Source: Gemmatimonadota bacterium (lineage in GTDB: Bacteria; Gemmatimonadota; Gemmatimonadetes; Longimicrobiales; Gaopeijiaceae). Taken from it: a stretch of 64,000 bases of DNA. Positions 1 through 9,603 of the stretch are shown piece by piece. Below the pieces are notes generated by a model. That model ran no database searches. It saw only the letters and a program-made list of their open reading frames with translations, and was not told where the DNA came from. The stretch spans positions 32,902 to 96,901 of the forward strand of contig JAPPNO010000035.1 of assembly GCA_028873845.1 (NCBI GenBank). Reading direction: 5' to 3'. The position numbers and the translations under genes were made by a program. Positions within the stretch are counted from its first letter, which is position 1. Each line of letters opens with the position of its first letter.

Positions 1-3000
1 GCCACTTGCCCTCGCCGCTGATCCGTTCGATGCACCCCACGAGCCACGGGATGCGCAGCTCCTCGGTCACCCAGTAGTACACGCGGGCCGCGGCCACCGG
101 GTCGGTGTCGCTGTCGCGCGCCAGGCGCAGGATTTCGAGCAGGTGGTCCAGGAAACGCAGCGCGACCAGGTTGCGCACGAACTCCTCGTCCCCCACCTGC
201 GGCATGAGCGCGGCCACCCGGTTCTGGAAGTTCTCCCGGTCCTGGCCGGCCACGATCTCGTGGAATTGCTCCCGCAGCGCCTCCAGGCCCTCGAGGCTCT
301 CCTCGATCAGCGAGCTGGTGGGCTCCTCGGGGTCGCAGTTGGCGAGCACCCAGCGGGTGGTCCGCTCCAGCACGCGCGCCAACCCCATCGTCCAGCGGTA
401 GGTCACCGCCGCCGACATGCCCTCGCCGGAGCGGATCCTCTCCAGAAGCGCGTCGTGTCGCGTGAGTCTGGCCGAGACCAGCCAGGCGCGCCCGATCTCC
501 ACGGCGTCCCGGCCGGTCTCGCGCACCAGGCGGCCGATGAACGCCGAGCCCATGAGGTCGACCAGGTCATTGGTCAGCTGGCAGGCGACGATTTCGCGGC
601 GCAGACGGTGCTGGACCGCCAGCTCGCGCGGGACCGCCTCGACCGCCTCGGGCGGGAAGTAGCCGAAGAAGTAGCTCTGCGCGGAGGGGTCGTCGGGGAG
701 ATCCGAGGCGAGGAGAGCCGCCTTGAGGTGCAGCTTGGCGTAGGAGAGCAGGACGGACAGTTCCGGCCGGGTGAGGGACTGGTTGGCTTCCTTGCGGGCC
801 GTCAGCTCGTCCCAGGAGGGGAGGCCCTCGGCGTCGCGGTCGAGGAGGCCGATGCGGCTCAGGTCGCCCATGAGCGCCCAGCAATGGTCCATGCCGCGGC
901 GGGCGCGGTACTCGTCCAGCGAGATGGCCTGGCAGCCCGTCTCGTTGTCGTGCACGACGAGCCCGGCGACGGTGTTGGTCAGGCGCTCCAGCAGTGCGTT
1001 TCGCTCGTCCCGTGTGACCAGTCCCGCGTTCATGGCCTGTTTCAGGAGGATCTTGAGGTTGACCTCGCGGTCGGAGAGGTTCACGCCCCCGGAGTTGTCG
1101 AGCGCGTCGGTGTTGATGCGGCCGCCTCCGAGCGCGTACTCCACGCGCGCCGCCTGGGTGAACCCGAGGTTGCCGCCCTCGCCCACCACCTTCGCGCGCA
1201 GATCCTTCACGTCGATGCGCACCGCGTCGTTCGAAGCGTCGCCCGCGTCGGCGTGGCTCTCGGCGTTCGCTTTCACGTACGTGCCGATCCCGCCGTTCCA
1301 GAGCAGGTCGACGGGCGCGGCGAGGACGGCCCGGATGAGGCTCTCGCCGTCCAGGGTGGTCGAATCGGGACCGAGGCCGAGCGCGGTGCGGGCCTCTTCC
1401 GTGAGGTCCACGGACTTGGCGCCCCGCGGCACGATCATCCCGCCCGGCGACAGCCTGTCCCGGTCGTAGTCGTCCCAGGTGGAACGGCCGAGATGGAAAA
1501 GTCGGTCACGTTCCCGGAATGAGACCTCGGGGTCCGGATCGGGATCGATGAAGACGTGCCGGTGGTCGAAGGCGGCCACGAGGCGGATATGGCGCGACAG
1601 CAACATCCCGTTGCCGAAGACGTCGCCGCTCATGTCGCCGATCCCCGCCACCGTGAAGGGCTCCTGCTGGATGTTGCGCCCCATCTCCTGGAAGTGCCGC
1701 TTCACCGACTCCCAGGCACCCTTCGCCGTGATTCCCACCTCCTTGTGGTCGTAGCCGTGCGAACCCCCGGAGGCGAAGGCGTCGTCGAGCCAGAAGTCGT
1801 ACTCGGCGGCAACCGCGTTGGCGGTGTCCGAGAAAGGGGCGGTCCCCTTGTCGGCGGCGACGACCAGATACGGGTCGAAGCCGTCGTGGCGGATCACGCC
1901 GTTCGGCGGCGTGTCCTCTCCGTCGAGGTTGTCGGTGATGTCGAGCAGACCCCGCATCAGGGTGCAGTACTGCTCGCGCGCCTCGTGCGCCATGGCGTCC
2001 CGCTCGGGGAGCGAGCGGAGGCAGACGAACCCCCCCTTCGACCCTCCCGGCACGATCACCGCGTTCTTCACCACCTGCGTGAGGACCAGTCCCATCACCT
2101 CGGTGCGGAAGTCGTCGGGACGGTCCGAGTGACGGATCCCACCGCGCGCCACCGCCGCCCCCCGCAGGTGAATCCCCTCCATTCGCGACGACCGCACCCA
2201 CACCTCGTACATGAGCCGGCTCCTCGACACCGCCTCCAGCCGTTCCGATTCGAACTTGAAGGAGATGTACGGCACGCCCCCCGATCGGACCGTCGGGGTG
2301 CGCCCGCCGCCCCGGTAGTAGTTCGTCCGTATCGTGGCCTCGATGACGGTCTGGTAGGCGCGCAATGCGCGGTCGTAGGCCAGCGAAGTGACACCCACCA
2401 GCTCGTCGCTGATGCGTTCCCTCAGTTCGGCCACCTTCGCCCCGCGCTCCTCCCGGCTGCCGCCCCCATCCGGATCGAAGCGTGCCTCGAAGAGCCGGAA
2501 GAAGAGAAGCCCGATCTTCGGGTGGTCCTTCAGGGCGGCGCGCAGTACGTGCCGGCTCGGTACGGCACCGATCTGGAAGGCGTAGTGCGCGTATGCACGC
2601 AGCACCTCGACTTCGCGCCACGCCATCCCGGCGCGCCGGACCAGGCGGTTGAAGGAGTCGTTGGTCGCGTCGCCCGCACGCACGGCGAGGATCGCTTCCG
2701 AGAGGACGCCGCCGAGCGCGTCCACGTCGATGCGGTCCCCGGCCGAAGTCTGCACGTCGAAGCTGTAGATCGACGACTCGGCCTCGCCGCTTCCCTCGCG
2801 GAGTTCGAAGAGGGAGACCGCGATCACCCGGAGGCCGCAGTTCTCCAGAACCGGCATGAAGTCCGACAGGATGATCCGGTGCTCGCGGATGTAGACCTTC
2901 AGGTCGAACTTGCCGCCGTGCGTGGTGTCGTCGAAGAAGAGGACCGACTCCATGCGCCCCTCCGCCTTCATGGCCTCCAGCTCCGTGATGTCGCGCACCG

Positions 3001-4636
3001 CCGACGCCGCCTCCGTCGCGGCCCTGTATTCGGGCACGAAAGCGTTGGCGTAGTGCCGCGCCATGCTCAGAGCCTCTTCGGCCGGGCGCACTTCGCCCAG
3101 CAGATCCGCCACCTCGTCCTGCCAGGACCGCGTGAGGCTCGTGACCGTGGCCTTCAGGTCCGGCCATTCGATCTCGGCGAGGCGATCGGGCGGGCCGCCC
3201 AGGTAGAAGTGGAGGCGCGCCTGGTCGCCCGCGCCCATGGCCAGGTGGTAGTTCAGGATCTCGGCCTTGTAGCGCCGCACCAGCACGCCCTCGAACTCGC
3301 GCCGGAAGGTGCCCGAGAAGCGCGTGCGCGGCATCACCACCATGATCGACACCCCCCGCCCCAGCGCGTCGCGGCGCACCGAGACGAAGACCTCCGACGT
3401 GTTGTAGCGGATGAGGATCGTGCGGATGTCCTTCGCGATCTCCTCCGCCGAGGCGAGGAACAGCTCCTCCTTGGGCAGGGAGCTGAAGATCGTGATGATC
3501 TCCTTGTAGTCGTGCGATCCTTCCGCAGCGCCCGCCCGCTCGATGATCTCCACCAGCTTCTGCCTCAGGATGGGGATGTCCTGCGCGGGCTCGGAGTAGG
3601 CGGCCGAGGTGAAGAGCCCCAGGAAGCGGTGCTCGCCGGCGACGGTGCCGTCGCGCCGCAGCTTCTTTACGCCGATGTAGTCCATGCGCGCCCGTCGGTG
3701 GACGGTCGATTCGGCGTTGGTCTTGCTGATGATCAGGACCGGACCCGCGAGCGCCCTCTCCCGCATCTCGTCGGACATCTCGCTGATGAAGACGGGACGC
3801 GCGTAGTTCGACCGATCTTCGTCCTGGAGGATGCCCAGGCCCGAACCCGGGTCGACCGTGACCGCGTCCTCGCCCCCCGGCTCGACCGGCTGGAAGGTGT
3901 AGGAGCGGTACCCCAGGAAGACGAAGCCTCCGTCGCGCAACCAGCGCAGGAAGGCCTGGATCTCGCGGAACTCGTCCCTGCGCTCGCTCACGTCGCGCAT
4001 GCGGAAGCCCAGCTCGGACACGACGTCCCCGATCTTGTCTACCATGAGGCCGAAGTCGTCGGTGGCCTTGACCACGTCCTCCAGGCGGCGCGCCGTCTCG
4101 TCCCGCAGCGAATCGCGCACCTCCGGATCGGCAACCTGTGCGACCTCGGCGTAGACCATGGACTCGGTGCGGGTGCGCTCGCCGGGGGGAAGCAGATCGA
4201 TGATCCGGCCGTCGTCGTCGCGCTCGACCGTCATGAGCGGGTAGACGAAGTGTGCGATCTGCAGGTCTTCGGAAGAGAGGAACTCGCGGATCGTGTCCAC
4301 GATGAAGGGACGCTCCGACACGTTGGTTCGGACGATCGTGACCGGCGCGGTCCAGCCGCCCCCCTCCTGGTCGGGATTCACCACCTCGACATCGACCCGG
4401 TCCGGACGGCTCCGGTCCAGGAAGTCCAGCGAATCCAGGCACATGCGGGCCAGGTCCTCGGTCGCCCGCTCCTCCAGCAGTTCGGCCGTGGCCTTGCCAA
4501 GGAAGAGGGGGACGAAACTCTCGATCAGGCGGTAGCGGCCGTCGTCGACCGAGTCCCGAAGGGCCTGGAGCACTTCGTCGGTGACGGCCGGATCGGCCGC
4601 CGACCGGGAGGCACCGTCTGGTTGGATTCTGTCCAC
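1..4636 (-). CDS. NAD-specific glutamate dehydrogenase, large type (C-terminus beyond window)
   Basis: Oxidatively deaminates glutamate to 2-oxoglutarate with NAD+ in the cytoplasm. About 1545 residues lie in the window, and large bacterial NAD-GDHs have roughly 1600, so only a short C-terminal part is missing beyond base 1. The diagnostic motif GIGDMSGDVFGNGMLLS is read around 1585-1640, and VVGEGGNLG followed by INTDALDNSGGVNLSD around 1085-1200; both are hallmarks of this family. The N-terminal half would carry the regulatory ACT-like regions known in the family. I chose the GTG at 4636 because the frame upstream has no ATG and the conserved text begins soon after it; no clear ribosome binding site is visible. 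The gene diverges from the SbcD-like gene at 4770. Its long antisense frames are not genes. Confidence 0.93.
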   Translation of the reverse strand, partial: MDRIQPDGASRSAADPAVTDEVLQALRDSVDDGRYRLIESFVPLFLGKATAELLEERATEDLARMCLDSLDFLDRSRPDRVDVEVVNPDQEGGGWTAPVTIVRTNVSERPFIVDTIREFLSSEDLQIAHFVYPLMTVERDDDGRIIDLLPPGERTRTESMVYAEVAQVADPEVRDSLRDETARRLEDVVKATDDFGLMVDKIGDVVSELGFRMRDVSERRDEFREIQAFLRWLRDGGFVFLGYRSYTFQPVEPGGEDAVTVDPGSGLGILQDEDRSNYARPVFISEMSDEMRERALAGPVLIISKTNAESTVHRRARMDYIGVKKLRRDGTVAGEHRFLGLFTSAAYSEPAQDIPILRQKLVEIIERAGAAEGSHDYKEIITIFSSLPKEELFLASAEEIAKDIRTILIRYNTSEVFVSVRRDALGRGVSIMVVMPRTRFSGTFRREFEGVLVRRYKAEILNYHLAMGAGDQARLHFYLGGPPDRLAEIEWPDLKATVTSLTRSWQDEVADLLGEVRPAEEALSMARHYANAFVPEYRAATEAASAVRDITELEAMKAEGRMESVLFFDDTTHGGKFDLKVYIREHRIILSDFMPVLENCGLRVIAVSLFELREGSGEAESSIYSFDVQTSAGDRIDVDALGGVLSEAILAVRAGDATNDSFNRLVRRAGMAWREVEVLRAYAHYAFQIGAVPSRHVLRAALKDHPKIGLLFFRLFEARFDPDGGGSREERGAKVAELRERISDELVGVTSLAYDRALRAYQTVIEATIRTNYYRGGGRTPTVRSGGVPYISFKFESERLEAVSRSRLMYEVWVRSSRMEGIHLRGAAVARGGIRHSDRPDDFRTEVMGLVLTQVVKNAVIVPGGSKGGFVCLRSLPERDAMAHEAREQYCTLMRGLLDITDNLDGEDTPPNGVIRHDGFDPYLVVAADKGTAPFSDTANAVAAEYDFWLDDAFASGGSHGYDHKEVGITAKGAWESVKRHFQEMGRNIQQEPFTVAGIGDMSGDVFGNGMLLSRHIRLVAAFDHRHVFIDPDPDPEVSFRERDRLFHLGRSTWDDYDRDRLSPGGMIVPRGAKSVDLTEEARTALGLGPDSTTLDGESLIRAVLAAPVDLLWNGGIGTYVKANAESHADAGDASNDAVRIDVKDLRAKVVGEGGNLGFTQAARVEYALGGGRINTDALDNSGGVNLSDREVNLKILLKQAMNAGLVTRDERNALLERLTNTVAGLVVHDNETGCQAISLDEYRARRGMDHCWALMGDLSRIGLLDRDAEGLPSWDELTARKEANQSLTRPELSVLLSYAKLHLKAALLASDLPDDPSAQSYFFGYFPPEAVEAVPRELAVQHRLRREIVACQLTNDLVDLMGSAFIGRLVRETGRDAVEIGRAWLVSARLTRHDALLERIRSGEGMSAAVTYRWTMGLARVLERTTRWVLANCDPEEPTSSLIEESLEGLEALREQFHEIVAGQDRENFQNRVAALMPQVGDEEFVRNLVALRFLDHLLEILRLARDSDTDPVAAARVYYWVTEELRIPWLVGCIERISGEGKW

Positions 4637-4726
4637 GGGCTGCTGGCTGTGCGGGAGGCGTGTGAAGCTGGCGGGAACGGGACGGCGCCCAACGTTAAAC
4701 GGCCCCCCGCCTTCACCGCCAGACGT

Positions 4727-4734
4727 TACCTTTG
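4727..4734 (+). promoter_or_regulatory. TAnnTTTG promoter-like box upstream of the SbcD-like gene
   Basis: TACCTTTG lies 35 nt before the ATG at 4770. It fits the -7 element TAnnTTTG known from Bacteroidota promoters. No matching TTTG at the -33 spacing is evident. This is a motif match only. Confidence 0.35.
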
Positions 4735-4769
4735 AACGGTCGGCTCCATCCCACCCTCCGAGTCCCCCG

Positions 4770-6023
4770 ATGCGCATCCTACACATCGCGGATGTTCACC
4801 TCGACACCGCCTTCGCCGGGCGGTCGGACGACACGCGCAACCGGTTGCGGCAGGCCTCCCGCGACGCCCTCGAACGATCCGTGGAAACCGCGATCGCGGA
4901 ACGCGTCGACGCCATACTCATCGCCGGCGACCTCTTCGACCGCGCACACCTCTCCTTCGCGACCGAGCGCTTCCTGCTGGCGCAGCTCGGGGCGTTGGGC
5001 GATGCAGGGATCCAGGTGGTCTACGCGACGGGCAATCACGACCCCGGCAACGCCGTGCGCGCCGGCGGCTTCGAGTGGCCCGGCAACGTCACCGTGATCG
5101 ATGGCGAGGAGCCGGTCGTGGTGCCGGTCGCGGGCCCCGACGGCAGCACGGCGGGGTACGTCACCGGTGTGGGCCACGCCACGAGCCGCGTCGGCGTCGA
5201 TCTCTCCCGACTCCTGATCCCCGTGCCCGACACCCCCCTCCCCCAGGTCGCGCTCCTGCACACCCTGGTGACATCGGTCGCCGGCAAGGGTGCGCACCAG
5301 CCCTACGCTCCCTCCAATCTCGAGCACCTGCGCGGCTCAGGCTTCCACTACTGGGCGCTGGGACACGTTCACCAGCGCCAGGAACTCTCCGCCGATCCCC
5401 CGGTCCACTACTGCGGAAACCCCCAGGGGCGCGACGCGCGCGAGACGGGCCCGAAGGGCGGCCTGCTGGTGGACCTGGGCGATCCCGGCCACCCGGTCGT
5501 CGAGTTCCGGGAGTTCTCGCGGGTGCGCTGGGAGCGGCTGGAGGTGGCGGGACTGAAGGGCGCGCACACCCTGGACGACCTGCTGACCGAGGTGGCGGTC
5601 TCGTGGGACCGGGCGCGCTCGGACGATCCCGGCTCCGGGGACACGGAGTGGATGGTGGCGGTGGACCTCGCGGGACCGTCGCCCCTGTGGCGCCAACTGC
5701 GCGATCCGGAGGAGCTTGCGACGATCGCGGACGAGGCGGTCGAGCGGCTCGGTGCCCTCGGCTGCGAAGTCCGCGCGCGCAAGGTGCATTCTCCCGCGCT
5801 GGTGGCGGACCACGCCGGCCGCCAGGATGCGCTGGGCGCGGCGCTGAGCCTCTGTGCGGAGGTCCGGGCCGGAAACGACCGGCTCGGTCTCGCGGACACC
5901 GATCTGGCCGGCTACGACCCGGAGCGCGACGGCTCGCTGGACGCCTACCTCCACCGCATCCTCGATGGCGCCCCCGAAGAGATTCTGACCCGGATGCTCA
6001 CCTCCGAAGGCGGCCTCGAATGA
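4770..6023 (+). CDS. SbcD/Mre11-like DNA repair exonuclease
   Basis: A 417-aa calcineurin-like metallophosphoesterase and probable double-strand-end nuclease that works with the ATPase encoded next. All metal-binding motifs are present: D8 and H10 (ADVHLD), GD at 53-54 (IAGDLFD), GNHD at 88-91, H164 (LLH) and GHVH at 198-201. The ATG at 4770 starts the protein right at the first motif, as is usual in SbcD; the open frame upstream to 4581 is out of family. The stop overlaps the next start (ATGA at 6020-6023), so the two are translationally coupled. This intact pair is the useful comparison for the degenerate pair at 54491-57012. Confidence 0.9.
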   Translation: MRILHIADVHLDTAFAGRSDDTRNRLRQASRDALERSVETAIAERVDAILIAGDLFDRAHLSFATERFLLAQLGALGDAGIQVVYATGNHDPGNAVRAGGFEWPGNVTVIDGEEPVVVPVAGPDGSTAGYVTGVGHATSRVGVDLSRLLIPVPDTPLPQVALLHTLVTSVAGKGAHQPYAPSNLEHLRGSGFHYWALGHVHQRQELSADPPVHYCGNPQGRDARETGPKGGLLVDLGDPGHPVVEFREFSRVRWERLEVAGLKGAHTLDDLLTEVAVSWDRARSDDPGSGDTEWMVAVDLAGPSPLWRQLRDPEELATIADEAVERLGALGCEVRARKVHSPALVADHAGRQDALGAALSLCAEVRAGNDRLGLADTDLAGYDPERDGSLDAYLHRILDGAPEEILTRMLTSEGGLE

Positions 6024-8506
6024 GGTTCGAGTCCATTCGGGTCGCGCGCTACGGCTGTCTCGCCGACCTCTCCACCGGCGATTCGCCCCTGCCCTCTATC
6101 GTCGTCGTACTGGGCCCGAATGAAAGTGGAAAGTCAACTTTGTTTGACTTCTTGTCAACTTTACTTTACGGTTTTCGTCCTGCCACCCGTGACCGCCACC
6201 CGTTTACGCCATGGACGGGCGGTAATCCCGAGGGGTGGGCACGCCTCCGCATGAACGACGGCACCGCGCACGAGATCCACCGCCGTTTGCTGTCGACCGG
6301 GCGTGGCCGCCTGACCGTGGACGGCCGGCACGAGAGCATCGACAACCGGCCCGTGCCCGGGGCGGAACACGTGAAACGCGTCGTTTTCCGCCAGGTCTTC
6401 GCGCTGACCCTGTCCGAGCTGGCGGGGCTCCAACGGGAGAGCTGGGAGCTGGTGCAGGACCGCCTGGTGGGCGCCATGGCGGCGCCCGACCTGCGGTCCG
6501 CGCGCCGCGTCGCGGATGAACTCGAGGCCGAGGCGGCCGGACTCTGGCGCCCGGACCGGCGCGGCCGTCCCGTTGCCCGGATCCTCAGGGACGAGCTGCG
6601 CACGCTGAACGACCGGCTTCGCGACGCAATGGAGCGCGACCGGGAATTGCGGGAGAAGGTGGCCCGGATGGCCAGGGCCGAGGCGGATCTGGAAGCGCTG
6701 CGCGAGGAGAGGGCGCGCGAACGCGAGCGCCGCGGTGTGATGGAGTATCGTCTGAACCGGCTGCTGCCCGTGCGGCGCGCGCTCGGGCGCATCGAGGAGT
6801 TGCGGCGCGAGGCCGGACGCGCGGAGGAGTTGGCCGGGCTGGTTGCCGATCCCGGCGCGAGACTGGAGGAGCTGCGGCGCGCGGTCCGCGGCGGAGGGGA
6901 GGGGGTGGACGATGCGGTGGCCTTCGCAGACGGCGAATCGGACGACGCGCGTGCCCGCCTGGCCGAACAGGGCGGCCGCCTGTTCTCGGTCCCGTGGGAC
7001 GAGATCGACCACGAACGGCTCTTGACCGTATCCGTGGACGATCTGCGGGACATGGTGAATGTGTACCGGAGGAAGCGGGAGCAGCGGCGCATCGCAGAAG
7101 AGGGTCTGCGCGAGGAATCCCTTTCCGGCCTGCGGCAGGTGGCGCCGTCGGGCCGGTGGCGGCTGGCGTCGGGTTTGGCGGGACTCCTGGCGGGCGGGGG
7201 TGCCGCGGCGGTGGCGCGCTGGTTCCCCGGCCTGCTTCGCCCCGTGCCGGCGGTCGAGATGAGTCCCGGGATCGTCTTCCGGGCGGGTCTCACCGTGGCC
7301 GCGCTGGGCCTGCTCGGCCTGATTCTCTGGCTCGATACGCTGCGGCACCGGCGTCGGTACCGGAAGGCGTTCGAAAGCGCCGAGAGGGGGCGGCGCACGG
7401 AGCTGATGGGGCTCACCGAGAGCGAGGACGTGGCAAGGCGCGCAGTCGCGCAGTCCCTGAACGGGCTCCCCGTGCGGAACTCGTTGTTGAGAGACCCGGA
7501 CCACGATCTGCCGGCCGCGTTCGAGAAGTTGGCGGTGGCACTGGCGGACAGGCGCAACCGAGATCGGGCGGCACGGCGGGAGTTGGAGCGCACGGCCAAC
7601 AGGATGGAAGCGGCGGAGTCCGGGCAGGATGCAGCCGAGGTAGAGCTGGCTGAACTGGAGGACCGACTGCGTGGACTGGGAAACGGCGACGCGGAGCGGG
7701 GAGCGCAATCGGTTCGCCGGCGTCGCGAGGCCCTCGACCGAGCGCGCCAGTTGCGGGACGAGCTCGAACGCGAGCACCCCGCGCTCGCCGAAATCGAAGG
7801 CGAAATCCGCGCCGCCGACGAGGCCGGTGAGCGGTGGGAGTCGCTGGTGGATTCCCTGGACGCCGCCGCCGTCCGCCGCGACGAGAGAAACCGGCAGGCC
7901 GAGAAGCTGCAAGGCGAAATCGGCACCCTGCACTCCGGGATCCGCTACCTGCAGGAGGGGGAGACAGCGGACCGCTTGGCGGGCAGGATCGAGGCGCTGA
8001 AGGTCCGGATCCGCGACGCGGAGGAGAGTCGCGACCGCGCCTTCGTGCTGGCGCGCATCGTGCGCGAGGCCGACCGCCGTTTCCGCGACAACCGCCAGCC
8101 CGACCTGCTGTTGCGCGCGGCAACGCACCTCCGGTACATCACCCGCGGCCGCTACGACGGGATCGAACTCGGCGGCCCAGGCGACGAGTCGCTGTACTTG
8201 GGGGGCCCGGCCGCTTCCGAACCGAGGCAGGTCGGACAATCCCTCTCGCAGGGGACCAGGGAGCAGGTCTACATGGCGCTCCGCCTCGCGATCATCGACC
8301 AGTTGGACGCCGACGCTGAAACGCTGCCCCTGTTCATGGACGAGATCCTGGTGAACTGGGACGCCTGGCGCCGGGACCGGGCCTTCGAGCTGCTGGAACG
8401 GGTGGCCGAGGATCGCCAGGTGTTCCTCTTTACCTGCCATCCCGCAATGGCCGCGGAGCTGGAGGACCGGGGGGCCAGGGTGATCGCGCTGGGGGTCTCC
8501 GGCTGA
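6020..8506 (+). CDS. YhaN/SbcC-like AAA ATPase with coiled coil and membrane hairpin
   Basis: An 828-aa SMC-like ATPase. The Walker A motif GPNESGKST is at residues 32-40. Long Arg/Glu-rich coiled coils follow. Two hydrophobic segments (about 375-395 and 414-440) interrupt the coiled coil, a layout typical of YhaN-type proteins and not of classical SbcC. The C-terminal half has the signature SQGTREQVYMALRLA near 742 and the Walker B segment LFMDEILVNWD near 770-780. It should form a membrane-linked complex with the SbcD-like nuclease, whose stop codon it overlaps by ATGA. The product probably processes DNA ends; the membrane hairpin suggests this happens at the envelope, which is inference. 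Confidence 0.88.
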   Translation: MRFESIRVARYGCLADLSTGDSPLPSIVVVLGPNESGKSTLFDFLSTLLYGFRPATRDRHPFTPWTGGNPEGWARLRMNDGTAHEIHRRLLSTGRGRLTVDGRHESIDNRPVPGAEHVKRVVFRQVFALTLSELAGLQRESWELVQDRLVGAMAAPDLRSARRVADELEAEAAGLWRPDRRGRPVARILRDELRTLNDRLRDAMERDRELREKVARMARAEADLEALREERARERERRGVMEYRLNRLLPVRRALGRIEELRREAGRAEELAGLVADPGARLEELRRAVRGGGEGVDDAVAFADGESDDARARLAEQGGRLFSVPWDEIDHERLLTVSVDDLRDMVNVYRRKREQRRIAEEGLREESLSGLRQVAPSGRWRLASGLAGLLAGGGAAAVARWFPGLLRPVPAVEMSPGIVFRAGLTVAALGLLGLILWLDTLRHRRRYRKAFESAERGRRTELMGLTESEDVARRAVAQSLNGLPVRNSLLRDPDHDLPAAFEKLAVALADRRNRDRAARRELERTANRMEAAESGQDAAEVELAELEDRLRGLGNGDAERGAQSVRRRREALDRARQLRDELEREHPALAEIEGEIRAADEAGERWESLVDSLDAAAVRRDERNRQAEKLQGEIGTLHSGIRYLQEGETADRLAGRIEALKVRIRDAEESRDRAFVLARIVREADRRFRDNRQPDLLLRAATHLRYITRGRYDGIELGGPGDESLYLGGPAASEPRQVGQSLSQGTREQVYMALRLAIIDQLDADAETLPLFMDEILVNWDAWRRDRAFELLERVAEDRQVFLFTCHPAMAAELEDRGARVIALGVSG

Positions 8507-8605
8507 GGGTGCCGGGCCGGCAGGGGCGCGGGGGGGTTCCGGCGGGGATGGGTGACGGGGAATGGACGCCCGACGCAGGACGTGGCCGGACGGACAACCG
8601 CAGAG

Positions 8606-8613
8606 TACCTTTC
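8606..8613 (+). promoter_or_regulatory. TAnnTTTC promoter-like box
   Basis: TACCTTTC lies between the YhaN-like gene and the following outer-membrane protein. If it is a real promoter, it favours a start for that protein downstream of 8613. Motif match only. Confidence 0.3.
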
Positions 8614-8658
8614 AGCGGCAACAACCCGGGATCATTACGGGCGGTCTACCAGGGGGCC

Positions 8659-9603
8659 GTGCCGGCCGCCACGCGCCGTGTCTCACCCGGGAGGAGCCTG
8701 ACACTGAACAGCACCGGATCCGACCTCTCTCGGGGACTGCCGCGGGGCAGGCTCCGAAGGGTCGCGGAGTGGGCGGGATCGGCGGCGATCGTGCTGGCGG
8801 GACTCCTTGGCAGCGTGATCGACGCGCGCGGCCAGTGGGTCGAGGAGCCCGGCAAGGGATGGATTACGCTGGCCATGTATCACCAGGATACGCGGGAACG
8901 CTTCGACCCCCACGGCGACGCGGAGAAACTCTCCTTCGAGGGGCACGCGATCGCGACCTCGTCGTTCCTGACCCTGGCCCTGGGCATTGTCGAAGGGGTG
9001 GACATCTGGGGCCAGGCTTCCTTTCACCGGCTCCGCTACGACGATGCTTCGGCCGAGCGCCTGTCCACCGGGCTCGGCGACACGCGGCTCTGGTTGCGCG
9101 CCGCACCCCTGAAATGGCTGGGGTCGCGGCTGCCATTCGCCATCCGGGCCGGGTTCAAGGTCCCGGTGGGGGATTTCGACAATCTGGGTGTCGACGAAGT
9201 ACCTCTCGGGGACGGACAGCGCGACTGGGAAGTGATCGCCGAGCTCGGACACTCGTTCTGGCCCCGTTCCGTCTACGTGTCCGGGTGGCTGGGGCACCGG
9301 TGGCGTGAAGAGAATGCGCAGTCGGGGAGGGACTTCGGCAACGAGGTGTTCTACTACGCCCAGATCGGGGGACAGCTGGGCCGGGTGGGATACAAGCTGG
9401 CCGTGGACGGGTGGAACGGAGCAGCGGCAGGCGGCGCGGGGGCTCCGGGCGCGGGTTTCGAGCGGGACCTGGTGCAGTTGCTGCCGGCCCTCCAGTACGA
9501 TGCCGGGGTCGGGCAGTTCGAAAGCGGTGTGCGTTTCGCCCTGGGCGGGAAAAACGTCACGGCGGGCACCTCATTCGTGTTCCGGTTCTTCACCAGATGG
9601 TAG
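8659..9603 (+). CDS. Predicted outer-membrane beta-barrel protein, function unknown
   Basis: The frame has a hydrophobic signal segment (SAAIVLAGLLGSVIDARG) followed by a mature part rich in alternating aromatic and polar strands. It ends in FVFRFFTRW, a terminal aromatic typical of outer-membrane barrels. Motifs such as GLGDTRLWLRA and GFKVPVGDF resemble transporter-like or phenol-degradation (MetA-pathway) OMP families. The start is uncertain: the frame is open from a GTG at 8509, only 2 nt after the preceding stop, but that would place about 85 residues before the signal segment. The GTG at 8659 lies after the promoter-like box and is preferred (314 aa), although its AGGGGG is too close for an ideal ribosome site. 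The 3' end overlaps the convergent gene by 33 nt. Confidence 0.6.
   Translation: MPAATRRVSPGRSLTLNSTGSDLSRGLPRGRLRRVAEWAGSAAIVLAGLLGSVIDARGQWVEEPGKGWITLAMYHQDTRERFDPHGDAEKLSFEGHAIATSSFLTLALGIVEGVDIWGQASFHRLRYDDASAERLSTGLGDTRLWLRAAPLKWLGSRLPFAIRAGFKVPVGDFDNLGVDEVPLGDGQRDWEVIAELGHSFWPRSVYVSGWLGHRWREENAQSGRDFGNEVFYYAQIGGQLGRVGYKLAVDGWNGAAAGGAGAPGAGFERDLVQLLPALQYDAGVGQFESGVRFALGGKNVTAGTSFVFRFFTRW

Noticed and set aside
1556-4735. Long open frames antisense to known genes, for example 1556-4735 (+), 6161-8440 (-), 15065-18076 (-)
   Set aside because: They lie opposite well-conserved proteins and have His/Arg/Val-rich composition typical of the reverse strand of GC-rich codons. No start signals or family motifs.
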